Origin: Hepsetus odoe
Lineage: Eukaryota > Chordata > Actinopteri > Characiformes > Hepsetidae
NCBI GenBank assembly: GCA_017165825.1
Contig: CM029380.1
Location: forward strand, 24,994,956 to 25,058,955
Direction: 5' to 3'
DNA: 64,000 nucleotides
Below the pieces are notes generated by a model. It did not search any database. It was given only the letters and a program-made list of their open reading frames with translations, and was not told the DNA's origin. Shown in pieces: positions 1 through 15,506 of the stretch. Position numbers and translations under genes: made by a program. Each line of letters starts with the position of its first letter. Position 1 is the stretch's first letter.

Positions 1-4820
<4,820 letters not shown>

Positions 4821-4826
4821 GTTCAT

Positions 4827-5120
4827 GAAGTGACCTCGGCTAACAGTTTCTCAAATCAGTCTTTTAAAATCCGCACATTTCTTTTCGATTTCCCTACAAA
4901 TTTCACTGCTTCTGATCCCTCGGTGACGCAGGAGCGGCTCGGTTTTTAAACGAGTGTCTCTTTCTGCACAGGGACTTTATTCTGACGAAACGATTCAAAT
5001 AAACTGTTAGCCAACGTTAGCCTGCGGGCTAGACAGCGGGAGCCTCACGGGCACCCGTAGGTCTGTTTAACCAATCAGATTCGAGGATGGGGAGGCGTGC
5101 AGCTGCCGGAAAATAACGAA
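4827..5120 (-). promoter_or_regulatory. Putative MCCC1 promoter / 5' flank
   Basis: This stretch lies directly upstream of the MCCC1 start codon. No TATA box is evident. A CRE-like half motif (tgacgca, 4924-4930) and moderately GC-rich sequence are present, as expected for a housekeeping promoter. The assignment rests on position only. Confidence 0.35.
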
Positions 5121-5186
5121 TGAAAGAATAAATAAATGAACGAACGAACGAACGAACGAACGAATTAATTAATTAATTAATTAATT
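5121..5186. repeat. (AATG/CGAA)n and (TTAA)n microsatellites
   Basis: Short perfect tetranucleotide runs: aatg/cgaa units are followed at once by ttaa units. Confidence 0.9.
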
Positions 5187-5339
5187 GTAATAAATGTTTA
5201 TTAAATAAAAAATCATCTAATATAAATAACCACCTACAGGACAGGTATTATATTTCACTTTAAAGCACAGGGGACTATAATCTAAATTATAAAACAAGCT
5301 TTTAATTGTATTTTATAGCACTGTAAAAAGGCATATAAG

Positions 5340-5392
5340 TAACAATAGCATGATTTAATAATAAGAAGAAGAAGAAGAAGAAGAAGAAGAAT
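5340..5392. repeat. (AAG)n microsatellite
   Basis: A run of aagaag units. It may be the tail of an eroded LINE like those elsewhere in the window. Confidence 0.8.
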
Positions 5393-5705
5393 GCAGCTCA
5401 AATTGCTTCAGAGAGATTGAAAATGTACACAGACAACAAGATGAAGTATAAATTGGCCAAGTTAAATGTGAACTGGATATTTATTTCTTTATTTATAAGA
5501 TTTACTGAAATCACTGGATATACAAAAACACACAGTCTGTAATTTTAGTACCTTCAAACTAATACAAAAAATAAAAACTTATTATCCATCATCTTACTCC
5601 TAGATCTGCTTTTATTAAATATAAAGGGAAAAGAAAAAAGAAAGGAGAGAGATGTTCAAAACAAATGAGACGTTCAGGTTTTCCACATTTTACTGCAAGT
5701 GATTT

Positions 5706-5706
<1 letters not shown>

Positions 5707-5750
<44 letters not shown>
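5707..5750. repeat. (CA)n microsatellite
   Basis: About 22 uninterrupted CA units. Confidence 0.95.
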
Positions 5751-5751
<1 letters not shown>

Positions 5752-6070
5752 AGCATGAACGTGACTAATCGGTGAAACTAGTCTCCTTTTATTGAGACTC
5801 CTCGAGCAGGCAGACACGTAAGAATATAACAAAAGTTCAAAGATGAGAACAAACTCCTCCATAAACGCGAAAAAAGACCAGAGTGTAAATGAACGCTCAG
5901 CCTGTGGAGGACTGAAGTTGTGTGTATAAATTTGCATTATCTTATCCAACACTGCAGGGCAGGATCTTAAAGTTCAGTGTGAAAAAGATCTATAGTGACA
6001 CAGGAGGCATTTCCACAAGGTTCCTATAAGAGTCGACACAGACTGCAGGAAAATTAAACTCAGAAAAAGA

Positions 6071-6370
6071 TATACTGCATGTCCAAAAGTATCTGGACAG
6101 ACCTTCTCAGTCATTCACAGCTTGTATGTCCCTCGAAAATACCAACAATTGGCTTATGGAGTTTTTCTGGAGTGATGGAGCTTCATTGAGGGAAGACTGT
6201 GTTGCAGAACTAATCTAAAATCAGCACCTGACCTCAATAATGCTCTCAGGCCTGCAATCAAATCCTCGTTACAATGTTCTTGCCTTTCTAAAAGAGTAGT
6301 GGCTGCAACTGTGAGGGACAGACTCCCCTGGTTAGAAGCACTATCCACAGACTTTTGGACATTTTAGAGT
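6071..6370. mobile_element. MITE-like element with inverted ends
   Basis: The left end tgtccaaaagtatctgga and the right end, read on the minus strand as tgtccaaaagtctgtgga, form imperfect terminal inverted repeats around about 290 bp of non-coding sequence. A related interior (acctgacctcaa...gctc) recurs near 33440-33720. It looks like a non-autonomous DNA transposon. Confidence 0.65.
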
Positions 6371-6472
6371 ACACTATACAGCTTTGTGGGAATCCTCCAG
6401 TGTCACTATTGACCTTCTCTGTCTTCAGTGTCTCGCTCAACAGAGACACGTTTAAGTACATGGTCTCTTCTC

Positions 6473-8604
6473 TCAGAGTTGTTCGTAGCCTTGTCCACGG
6501 CGTTCACGGACCAAAACATAGACCACCACGGCGATGAGGACGATTCCCACTGCGACTGCTCCCAGGATGATGGGGATCATTCGTTTGGTGTAGTCCGCCC
6601 AGCACTCCACCTCTGAAATAACATTCAAAACAAAAGTGAAAGTGAACACGACTATTCTTGTCGTCGTGAGTACACGGCACAACATACGGTGAACCACAAT
6701 GAAAATACACCCCTGCATTCAACCCACACACACACGTGCAGCAGGGGGCAGCTATTGAGCGCCCGGGGAGCAGTGACGGGGACGGTCCCTTGCTCAAGGG
6801 TAATTCAGGGCAACCACAGAATCACTGCAAAGGAATGATTACTCTGACCTTGTTCATGGATTACAATGAAAAAGTAATAAAATCTGATTACTTTCAGTTA
6901 GTCTTGCATTACTCGTCTTTATAAAGTCCTTAAGTTAAAACTCAACAAGACAATATGAGCCACAGGGTTTGAGGTCAAACTGCAGTCAGTGTAACTGTGT
7001 AAACATTTCAGCTCTTCTATGGATTTTTAACTTCCAGCTTCTTGTTTGAATCTGACAGTCCACCTTAAATGTTGTTCCATTCTGAAGGAAGCAGCTGCAA
7101 AAAGAAACTCCAGTTTTAATCTTAGTTGTTATACATTTGCTGTCAGATGTTCTAAGAAGTTCCTTAATGGTTTAATGGTCTATTATTTGTACTCATAGGT
7201 ATTGGTTTAAAATCATAGCAACATGTGGAGCACTTTTTCCTCCATGTTAATAGTAATAATATTAATAATTATATATTTTTTTATTATTATAATAGCACTT
7301 GTACCCCAATTTTTGGTTTTATTAAACACAAAACCTCATATCACATACTAACCCTAAAGCTCACACCTTCAAAATCTCAAAAATAACAAAAGAACCAAAA
7401 ATTATTTCTTTAAATCTCTTAAAGTTACAGATTCAGCAGTTACTATGTTCCTTAGCAACCAACTGGGAAACCATGGCAACTGCTAGAATTACATAGCAAC
7501 TGGACAGCAACACCTAAGCACCCACACCTGCAATATCATAGTAACAGTCTTGCAACACCTTAGCAACCACCTTAAAAACAATGGCAACATAGCAACATCC
7601 TAGCAACAAAAAACAACCTGGAATCGTGATGTTTGTTATCAAAACAAAAATCTTTACCATGTTTAAACTTCTGTATAGTAAAATGACATAATATCGTTTT
7701 AAAGTTTAACATTTAACAACATAAGGGACTGCCAACCATCATGGGTTCCTTTTTAAACTTTAAAGAACCTCTGTGAAGAGCCCACACACTGGTAGAGAAC
7801 ATGTTAGAGGTACTTTCACAGTTCTGTAGGTTCTTTAGAGGTTCTTCTAAGACACTTCATGGCACTTCAACACTTAAATATGTCTTTAGTGTAACATCTG
7901 GAACATACGGTTCTGTGCGAAAGTCTCGACCCCCTCATTTCTTTATATTTAGTAGAGAATCACATTGCTGGTGCAATAATAACATTTTATTCCTGCCAGA
8001 CTGTCTTGTGTTTATCAGACTGAGGATTAAGTGAGTGGGAAAGACTCCTAAAGATAGAAGGCTCTAGATAAATTAATTTAATGGTTGGAAACTAATCACC
8101 GTCCTGATCATCTGGAATCATCTGCTCTGGTTCTTCACTGCTTCAAGTCTTAAGTTAGACGCTTTGTTCTGCTTGAAGGTTCAGACGTAGATCACTGTGT
8201 GGATTAACCAACACAGAACTATCAAACTGCTCAGGTACCGAGACTGGACTGAACATGAGAGACAACAACACTGTCCTTCAGGAAGATCTGGAGAACTGTC
8301 CCTCAACATTAAAAATACGAAAACATCTAGAAATAAAAAATGAAGAAATGACCAAGACTTTTGCACAGGTCTGTATGTGACATTTCATTTCATGGTGATT
8401 CTGGAAAAGGTTGATTCTGGATTTCATTCTTAAAGTCATGATGCGATCTTGTTAAATGTCCTTCATCAGAGTAAAGACAGTATAAGGTCCTCTGCTGAAG
8501 GTACAGCTGAGATGTATCTCGAAGTGGAGAAAACGAAACTCACCCAGGAAGAGCAGTGTGGTGAGGACGGCAAGCTGCATGGTGGTTAGTCTTGCGCTAG
8601 TCAT
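6473..8604 (-). CDS. Minimal LAMP3-like membrane protein (signal peptide plus TM/tail, 66 aa)
   Basis: Exon 1 (8544-8604) encodes MTSARLTTMQLAVLTTLLFL, a signal-peptide-like hydrophobic leader, and ends with G before a gtgagt donor. Exon 2 (6473-6612) follows a clean ttatttcag acceptor and encodes EVECWADYTKRMIPIILG, a 20-residue hydrophobic segment and the tail RERRGQGYEQL before TGA. The phases fit exactly (1 to 2). The Cys-x-x-Asp-Tyr stalk, membrane span and C-terminal GYxxL tail are those of LAMP proteins, where Gly-Tyr-x-x-hydrophobic sorts to lysosomes. Position next to MCCC1 matches mammalian LAMP3. The luminal LAMP domain (about 170 residues or more in relatives) is not seen in the 1.9 kb intron. 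The gene could be a reduced LAMP3, have missed short exons, or be decaying. A 5' non-coding exon border may lie at 8618. Confidence 0.7.
6630..6820 (-). mobile_element. tRNA-headed SINE (family A), head truncated
   Basis: Minus orientation: the gtgaaagtg tail, ctgcattcaaccc, gcagcagggggcagct and gcagtgacggggacgg blocks are shared with the other copies. It lies in the intron of the LAMP-like gene. Confidence 0.8.
7430..7620. repeat. Degenerate cctagcaac-type tandem repeat
   Basis: Irregular repeats of (c/t)(c/t)tagcaac(c/a) with catggcaac variants run across about 190 bp in the LAMP-like gene's intron. Confidence 0.6.
7905..8375. mobile_element. Non-autonomous DNA element with inverted ends
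   Basis: The left end tacggttctgtgcgaaagtc and the right end, read on the minus strand as tacagacctgtgcaaaagtc, form terminal inverted repeats. The interior (8170-8350) is repeated in opposite orientation at 62590-62790. No coding potential is seen. Confidence 0.65.
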
Positions 8605-9084
8605 CTTGAAAAGCAGCTCTGAAAATGAAGGGTTTTGAAATGGACTGGCTTGCATGATTCGTTCTAAAAAACAGAGATGTCCTCATGGGCACGTCCTTCC
8701 CTGGGAGGGGCTCTCAGATCTGATGGTGTCTGCCCAGCTCTGTCTGAAACAGCTGACAAAGGTGATGTGAACATGATGCTAAACGGACAGCAGTTCCAGC
8801 AACTTTCTTCATTATTTCCTGGAGCAGGCTCTTCAGAGCTGTGCCAACTTGCTGGCAGGACCTGATCCATCCTGAAGTTTAGAACCCCCCCCCCAGATCA
8901 GTCTCGGACACATAGGAAGGACATGAGGCTTCATCAGCGGAACCCTTTTAATGACGTGTCATATTTTCAAGGATGTAAACAGGCTGCGTTTTCTGGAGCC
9001 CATTCTAAAATCATGGTCATCAATTCTTTTTTTATTTATAATAATGATAAATATCATTACATTGTCCAGATCTAAAGTGCACTA

Positions 9085-9470
9085 TCGGAGGCCGGTGGAG
9101 ACAGCGTGATGCTCTGGACCATGATCTGCTAGGAAACTTTGGATCCTGCATTCATGTGGACGTTACTTTGACACCTAAACATCTCTGCAGACCAAGTTCC
9201 CCCTCCATGGTGACGGTGTCCTCCAATGTGTCCTCTTTCAGCAGGACCATACTACACTGCAAACACTGTTCAGGAACACTTTGAGGAAGTTCAAGGTGTT
9301 CCTCCAAACTTCACACATCTCAGTACCATCCAGCATCTGTGGGACAAACTTGTCCCATCCATGGACTGAGCATCCAAATTATGGAACTTTAAGGATCTGG
9401 AACCACGTTCACCTTCAGAGGAACTGAAGCGGTTTAGGAGAACCTACACAACATTAGGCAGGTTGTGTTT
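9085..9470 (+). mobile_element. Tc1/mariner-like transposon remnant
   Basis: Frame-broken plus-strand sequence resembles the 3' half of a common fish DNA transposon: a cagcaggacca...cactgcaaa block followed by a catctgtgggacaaact block, in the place of the usual transposase C-terminal motifs. It is heavily decayed. Confidence 0.5.
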
Positions 9471-9559
9471 CTCAGAAACAGGACTGGGCCTGCTCTGTAA
9501 ATAGTGCCTGGTTTTGTTCAATTTGGAAAAAATAAGGTTCTGGGAAAGGCTTTACTGGA

Positions 9560-10320
9560 AGCGGTGGATTTTAGTGGAATTTTTATTGACAAAGGGTCAA
9601 AGGACAAAGTGTGGGTTTAATTACACAGTGGCACGGCTGTGTTTACCCAACCAAAGTCTTCAGGATGAGCTGGACTGATACTGCATTCTTCTCTCCAGGC
9701 TGCAAACAGACACTAAATCAGAGGTTCATCAGAAAAAATCACAGTTCTGCAAGTTTTTTGAGCCTTTTCAGTCTGTTAGTGACCCAATGTTCCTGAAAAA
9801 ACAATACAGACAGTAAAGCATGAGATGGACTGGAACAGCAGCAGTGACTTATTATCACATGTGAATAGTGTGATCATGTCGAAGGGTCGCTCCAGCTTAT
9901 CTCTGTCTGCAGACCGAGGTTAATAACGGATGATCGTTTCAATGCTTTATAAAAGAGAAAAACTCCAAATGGGCTCAGAGGGAAGTCAGAGGGGCAGTCG
10001 TTTCATCTTGTGCCCACAGCGGGGTATTCTTCACTATATTAGCCCGAAAACAGCCAGACCGTTCCTTTAACGTGACAGCACTCTGAACCCCGGCAGTATT
10101 GATTAAAAAAGGAATGTGTGGGTTGTGGAATGACTCAGCGAGTAAACATTTGCATTGCATTGGAGGAGTGGACGCCGCTCTGCTCTCAGGCCCATGGGAG
10201 GTAGACCGAGCTTATTCAGGTATTTAACAGCCAGACCGTCGCTGGACAGAGTGAAGAGTGCAGTAGGGGAAGTGCTGACCCCTTCGTTCCTGAAGAAGCA
10301 GCTCCAGGGTCTGGGAAAGA
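9560..10320 (+). promoter_or_regulatory. Upstream region of kininogen, possible promoter
   Basis: This is the interval 5' of the kininogen start. It has a TATA-like tatttaa (10219-10225) about 100 bp before the ATG and an HNF1-like ggttaataac (9916-9925), which would fit liver expression. Both are short matches, so this is inference. Confidence 0.35.
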
Positions 10321-12262
10321 ATGAGAGGACGCAGGATCTGCAGCTTTCTCGCCCTAACGTGGCTTTTCTTTGCCAGTTCACTCGGCCAGGAGGAGACCAG
10401 GCTCCTGTGCGATGAAAAAAGCGTTGAAGATGCTGTGAATGTGACCCTCACGAAGCTCAATAAGGCCTTGTCGGAAGGAGGTCTGCTGGCTCTCTATCAA
10501 GTCCTGGAGGCAACAAAGGTCAGATTTTAGTCCTTCTGTTTTTATCAACATGGAGTTGCATGTTTGGGGAGCAGGCGGGTTGAAAAGGTTCCATTTGAGG
10601 GTTAAAAATGAGATTTTTTTGAAGAAAGTCACTTTTTTTGTCTCACTCTCAGGCCAAGAATGAAACCGGAGAAATTATGACCGTGCGTTTCACAGTGAGG
10701 GAGACCGACTGTCCCGCAGGAGGGGACAAGCACTGGCAGGAGTGTGAATACCTGCAGGACACCTCGAAGGTCCGTCTTCTTTCTACATGACTTCTAGGTT
10801 CTGTCTCAGCTTTCTTCTGTCTCACTGGTGCACCATGTCTTTTTCTTTTTTCTCCTAAGGTGCTCAGACTCTGTCATGCGTATGTGCTCCTCAAAGAACC
10901 AAACGAGGTTCTCTCTCATGTTTGCTCAGGTAGATCCGAAAGCCTCAAGCTGATCCTCTACTATGATAATCCACTAATGATAACTGTATTTGACACTAGT
11001 ATTCACTACTTTTACACTACTGAACACTATTATACACCAACATACTCTACTACACACCATCGTTTACATTATTACACTCATACATCATTTATTATCCTCT
11101 ATTATACACTTTAATCATTTACTCTACTCCATTAAACATTTTTCTGTTCTATTACGCTTTACTATAATTTATTATATTCTCATCAACACTGATATATTCT
11201 ATTATGCTCATATTTTATTATACACTTATAAACTCTTTTATACTCTACTAGCCGCTATTAAACCATTTTGTAATATTATACCGTTTTAGAATGTTTGAAG
11301 CTATGTTATACTCATTTTATTTTATTATATACTCAATAACTACTCAGTTATTCAATATTATGGTCCATTATGCACTATTATAATGTATTATACTTTATTT
11401 GTCCTTCAGTGGACCCAGCGGTAGTTCCTGACCAGCGTCCCCCCTGTCTGGGTTGTCCCATAAACATCGAAGTGGACAGTGAAGACCTCAAAGAGTCTCT
11501 GAGTTTCTCTCTCAAAAAAGCCAACATGAAACACAACCATGCTCACTTCTTCGTCCTCAACTCGGTCGGCTGGGCGACCAGGCAGGCGAGTCCCTTTTCA
11601 CGGAAACGAAAGAAGAAAATAAAAAATCAAGCACAGAATTCACAAATTATTATTCAAATCAAGACAAAACCATTCAGGACAGGAATCATTTTATTCCATT
11701 TTATTAAAGATAGAATGAAGCGAAAATGTTGAATGAATAAATATTCAAGTGAGTTCTTATCAGTAAAAATCATAAAAAGTATTTTCATCGTTAAAAAATT
11801 AATTTACAGGTGAAAAAACCCATTCCTCCCAGTTAAAGAAATCAGGAGCCAGTGTAAACTTAAATACTCTGAATTACATTATTAAACCACATCAAATATT
11901 TAAACTATTGTTTTATTTTTTGGAATGTGTCCTTTATTATGTTTTAAATTGATTTAATGAGACTAAAATGCAGGGTTGAGTTTTAGCTTTAGGGTATAAA
12001 AGCTTGTGGTCTCCTGAGGAAAGAGTTTAAAGGTCTTAATGGGAATCTTTCCACCCAAAAAACACACGCTCACTTCAGAACAAACACGATTAGGAGATAA
12101 AAGGCTTTTGCAGGGAATTTTCTGGGGTGTCTGAGACGTTCACACAGAACCTCATGGCTGCTTTGAGTTAATGTTTCAGCTGCAGGAGCTTCAAGGTTGA
12201 TGATTTTTTGACAGATTAGATTTTCACTGTTGCCTCACTGTAACGGGAATCAATGCCTCCTG

Positions 12263-12307
<45 letters not shown>

Positions 12308-14163
12308 ACAGGTGATTGCTGGTTTCAGGTATAAACTGAGGTTCGACATGCAGAAGAGTAACTGCAGTAAATCTGAACATATCGAGGTAACGGACGAATG
12401 CCACCCTGATCAAAGCGAGAAGGTGAGGCTACAATTCACATTTTCACATTTTAAACATTTAAAGAAGCAGAAACAGTTCAATCTTTTGTGATGTCACAAA
12501 CACACATTTCCATAAAGCAGTGAGTGCTGCCGGCCGACGCTCTGCTCTGCTTTCTGAGTGAGGGAGAGAGATCATATATATTCACATATTCAAAGGCAAC
12601 CAATCAGACTGTCCGATCGTAAGGAATGTGTCCAAAAGATCTGTGGACATAAAACCACATGAGCGTGAAAGTGGAGAACTTGTGGAACAAAATTCTACAT
12701 GTTGGAATACGAGGCCTTTAAACATATTCTACACAAACTTCTGTTTTCAAACTGCAAACAAATGACATAAATACGGAATAAAGAGAAACAGAATAGAATA
12801 GAATAAATACGTTTTAAAAAACAGACCTCAACATAATAGAACAGAAAGAATACACTGAAACAGAATAAAACACAACAGAGAACCAAATAATGGAACAGAA
12901 TAGAACAGAGCAGAGTAGAACAGAACAGAATAGAACAGAGTAGAATAGAGTAGAATAGAATAGAATAGAACAGAGTAGAATAGAACAGAGTAGAATAGAG
13001 TAGAATAGAATAGAATAGAACAGAGTAGAATAGAACAGAGTAGAATAGAATAGAACAGAGTAGAACAGAGGAGAACAGAGTAGAATAGAATAGAACAGAG
13101 TAGTACAGAGGAGAACAGAGTAGAATAGAATAGAATAGAATAGAACAGAGTAGAACAGAGTAGAGTAGAACAGAACAGAATAGAATAGAACAGAGTAGAA
13201 CAGAGGAGAACAGAGTAGAATAGAATAGAATAGAATAGAACAGAGTAGAGTAGAACAGAACAGAATAGAATAGAACAGAGTAGAACAGAATAGAATAGAA
13301 CAGAGTAGAGTAGAACAGAACAGAATAGAACAGAGTAGAATAGAATAGAATAGAACAGAGTAGAACAGAGTAGAACAGAATAGAATAGAACAGAGTAGAG
13401 TAGAACAGAACAGAACAGAACAGAGTAGAATAGAATAGAATAGAATAGAACAGAGTAGAACAGAGGAGAACAGAGTAGAATAGAATAGAGTTGTTCTGTA
13501 TGAATTATGGTGAGGTGTGTCCTGGGTGACCAGGTGCTTCTGGCCTCATTCTTTTCTGTTTTCTGTTCAGCTGTTCATCAACTGTAACTCCACTGTGGAC
13601 GTCGCCCCCTGGAGGCACGAGGTGCCGGTGACAGATGTGAAGTGTGAGTCTGGACCGCTACCAGCAGAGGTGAGACTAACGGTCCATTTGAAACCAGTTT
13701 AAAGGGTTAAAGTGGAGAACCCGTCGGCCAGCCAGTTACAGGGTTCTCCTGCAGATCTGCGAGTGTCCGGGATGGGCTTTAGGGTCCGATGTAGATTCTG
13801 GGGTCGATTTAAAAGAATCTGTTCCAGTGGAGTTCTTTACGAGAACCTGTGTTTCAGACACTCATCATCAGGAGACGTCCCCCTGGCTGGTCTCCTCTGA
13901 GGAACGTGCACAACTTCGCCGTAGCGAAGCCCCCAAAGAAAGACGAATCATCGGAGGAGTCCCAAGAGTGCAAGGCCCCCCCCTGCCCCCGTGACCCAGC
14001 TGCGGTTCCCGCACCGGCGGATCCCTCGTCCCGGAGTGATTCCGGAGTCAGTCCTACAACATCCCCCAACTGCCCCAGCAAAGCCTGGAAGGAGTTCAAC
14101 CCCCCCCCTCCACCTGTGAACATCACCCAGAGTGTCGACGGCGGCGCGGAGCCGGCGGCCTGA
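10321..14163 (+). CDS. kng1: Kininogen-1 (two cystatin domains, bradykinin)
   Basis: Precursor of bradykinin and secreted cysteine-protease inhibitor of the kallikrein-kinin system. Seven coding exons join in frame: 10321-10518, 10653-10769, 10860-10929, 11410-11585, 12312-12422, 13571-13669 and 13858-14163, giving 358 residues. MRGRRICSFLALTWLFFASS is a signal peptide. Exons 1-3 form cystatin domain 1, which lacks a clear QxVxG. Exons 4-6 form domain 2, with Q-VIAG across the exon 4/5 junction and the usual paired cysteines. The last exon opens with TLIIR then RRPPGWSPLR, the fish-type bradykinin, followed by a Pro/Ser-rich tail ending GAEPAA. There is no His-rich high-molecular-weight domain, as expected for fish. 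Exon 4 ends CAG before GCGAGT, so intron 4 would use a GC donor. Polyadenylation signal aataaa is at 14209-14214. Confidence 0.95.
10990..11400. repeat. AT-rich degenerate repeat in kininogen intron 3
   Basis: Irregular units of the type ttatactctactaca/attatacac extend for about 400 bp. No exon signal is seen inside. Confidence 0.6.
12265..12307. repeat. (GT)n microsatellite next to kininogen exon 5
   Basis: About 21 GT units end 5 bases before the exon 5 start, so they overlap the 3' splice-site region. Confidence 0.95.
12890..13492. repeat. Pentanucleotide-based minisatellite (agaat/agaac/agagt)
   Basis: About 600 bp of 5-bp units (agaat, agaac, agagt, agagg) arranged in higher-order 15-40 bp blocks, inside kininogen intron 5. 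Confidence 0.95.
13876..13902 (+). other. Bradykinin-coding segment
   Basis: Encodes RPPGWSPLR. The preceding codon (13873-13875) adds the extra N-terminal Arg. Compared with mammalian bradykinin it has Trp5 and Leu8, a change known from teleosts. A following Asn-Val marks the C-terminal cleavage point after Arg. Confidence 0.93.
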
Positions 14164-14208
14164 GGAGCCCAGATGAGCACCAGGTTCACCGTCTGCTCTC
14201 AAACAGTG

Positions 14209-14214
14209 AATAAA
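14209..14214 (+). terminator. Kininogen polyadenylation signal
   Basis: AATAAA, 46 bases after the stop codon. Confidence 0.8.
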
Positions 14215-14255
14215 GTAGTGTTTCATTCACTCTGCTTCCTGTCGAGATTCTTCCA

Positions 14256-14612
14256 AACACCTGAACACACACTTTACACTCACACACACTCTCACCTTTC
14301 TGTTCACACACCTGAACACACACTTTACACTCACACACACTCTCACCTTTCTGTTCAGACACCTGAACACACACTTTAGACTCACGCACACTCTCACCTT
14401 TCTGTTCACACACCTGAACACACACTTTACACTCACACACACTCTCACCTTTCTGTTCACACACCTGAACACACACTTTACACTCACACACACTTTCACC
14501 TTTCTGTTCAGACACCTGAACACACACTTTACACTCACACACACTCTCACCTTTCTGTTCAAACACCTGAACACACACTTTACACTCACACACACTCTCA
14601 CCTTTCTGTTCA
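14256..14612. repeat. Minisatellite, ~53-bp unit, about 7 copies
   Basis: The repeated unit contains cacctgaacacacactttac, then actcacacacactctcacct, then ttctgttca(c/g)aca. Copies differ at single bases. It lies just past the kininogen poly(A) signal. It is directly abutting tandem DNA without spacers, so it is not a CRISPR array. Confidence 0.95.
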
Positions 14613-14664
14613 GACAACATCTGGAAGAAGTTCTGCTTCATTTTAATGAGAACAGCTTCTCTCT

Positions 14665-14840
14665 CAATCACACTTTACACTAAACTAAACATTTACACTC
14701 TGTATTTACACACTTTACACTAAACTAAACATTTACACTCTGTATTTACACACTTTACACTAAACTACACCTTTACACTCTGTATTTACACACTTTACAC
14801 TAAACTAAACCTTTACACTCTGTATTTACACACTTTGCAC
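14665..14840. repeat. Minisatellite, ~41-bp unit, about 4 copies
   Basis: The unit contains cactttacactaaactaaac then atttacactctgtatttaca. It partly shares words with the 53-bp array before it. Confidence 0.9.
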
Positions 14841-15434
14841 TAAACGCAACCTTAAAACTCTGGAACCCCTTTAGCTAGAACCTTTTACCTTTAGACACTT
14901 TGCAGCCTGGAGCACCGAAACATTTGTCCTGTTTCCTTTAATCGACTCAGCCTGATGAAGACCGTTTGAGAGCGCAAAACAGTGATTTTCGCACCAACAG
15001 GTGATTCACTACAAACAGACAGGAGGCAGGCGCCCGGTCCTCCACGGTAACGAGTTGCTTCTGTGAAGGAAGATGTTTTTTCAGAGTACGTGACATTTCC
15101 TGCCTCACTGCTCGCTCTGAGCCGAGCTCCCTTTAATGAAACTGATCAGAAACGGAAATAAAGTCTGTAGGAAACGTGGGCGCGGCGGGGTGAGACGAAA
15201 GGTCGTGTTTGACCCTCAGAGGTCAGACTGGTTCGGCCGCTCGTCCAGAGGCTAAAAGAGGACGAGCGAAAGGTCCAGACGAGGTGTGTGTCCTGTTAAC
15301 GGCCTCTGCTGCAGCAGGATGTGAGCAGATGAGTTCATGACCCCGCAGCGTCCGCCTGGCCCTCGTCCGGACCTTCTCATGAATCCGTTATGACACATTC
15401 TGGGCTCATGTTGAGCCAGCGGCACAGACGGGAC

Positions 15435-15441
15435 TATAAAA
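15435..15441 (+). promoter_or_regulatory. TATA box of the CART gene
   Basis: Tataaaa lies 66 bases upstream of the CART start codon, inside ggactataaaagggtgg, so a short 5' UTR of about 40 bases is expected. Confidence 0.8.
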
Positions 15442-15506
15442 GGGTGGACCTGGACATCGGGGACGCACAGTTGTCTTCGACTCTGTTGATCCTGATCCTG
15501 GACACC

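Noticed and set aside
14256..14612. Regular repeats that could suggest a CRISPR array
   Set aside because: Units are directly adjacent with no unique spacers, and the genome is a vertebrate's. It is a minisatellite.
14186..14671. 161-residue minus frame with CECKVCVQVFEQKGESV repeats
   Set aside because: Translation of the 53-bp minisatellite, with no signal peptide or exon context.
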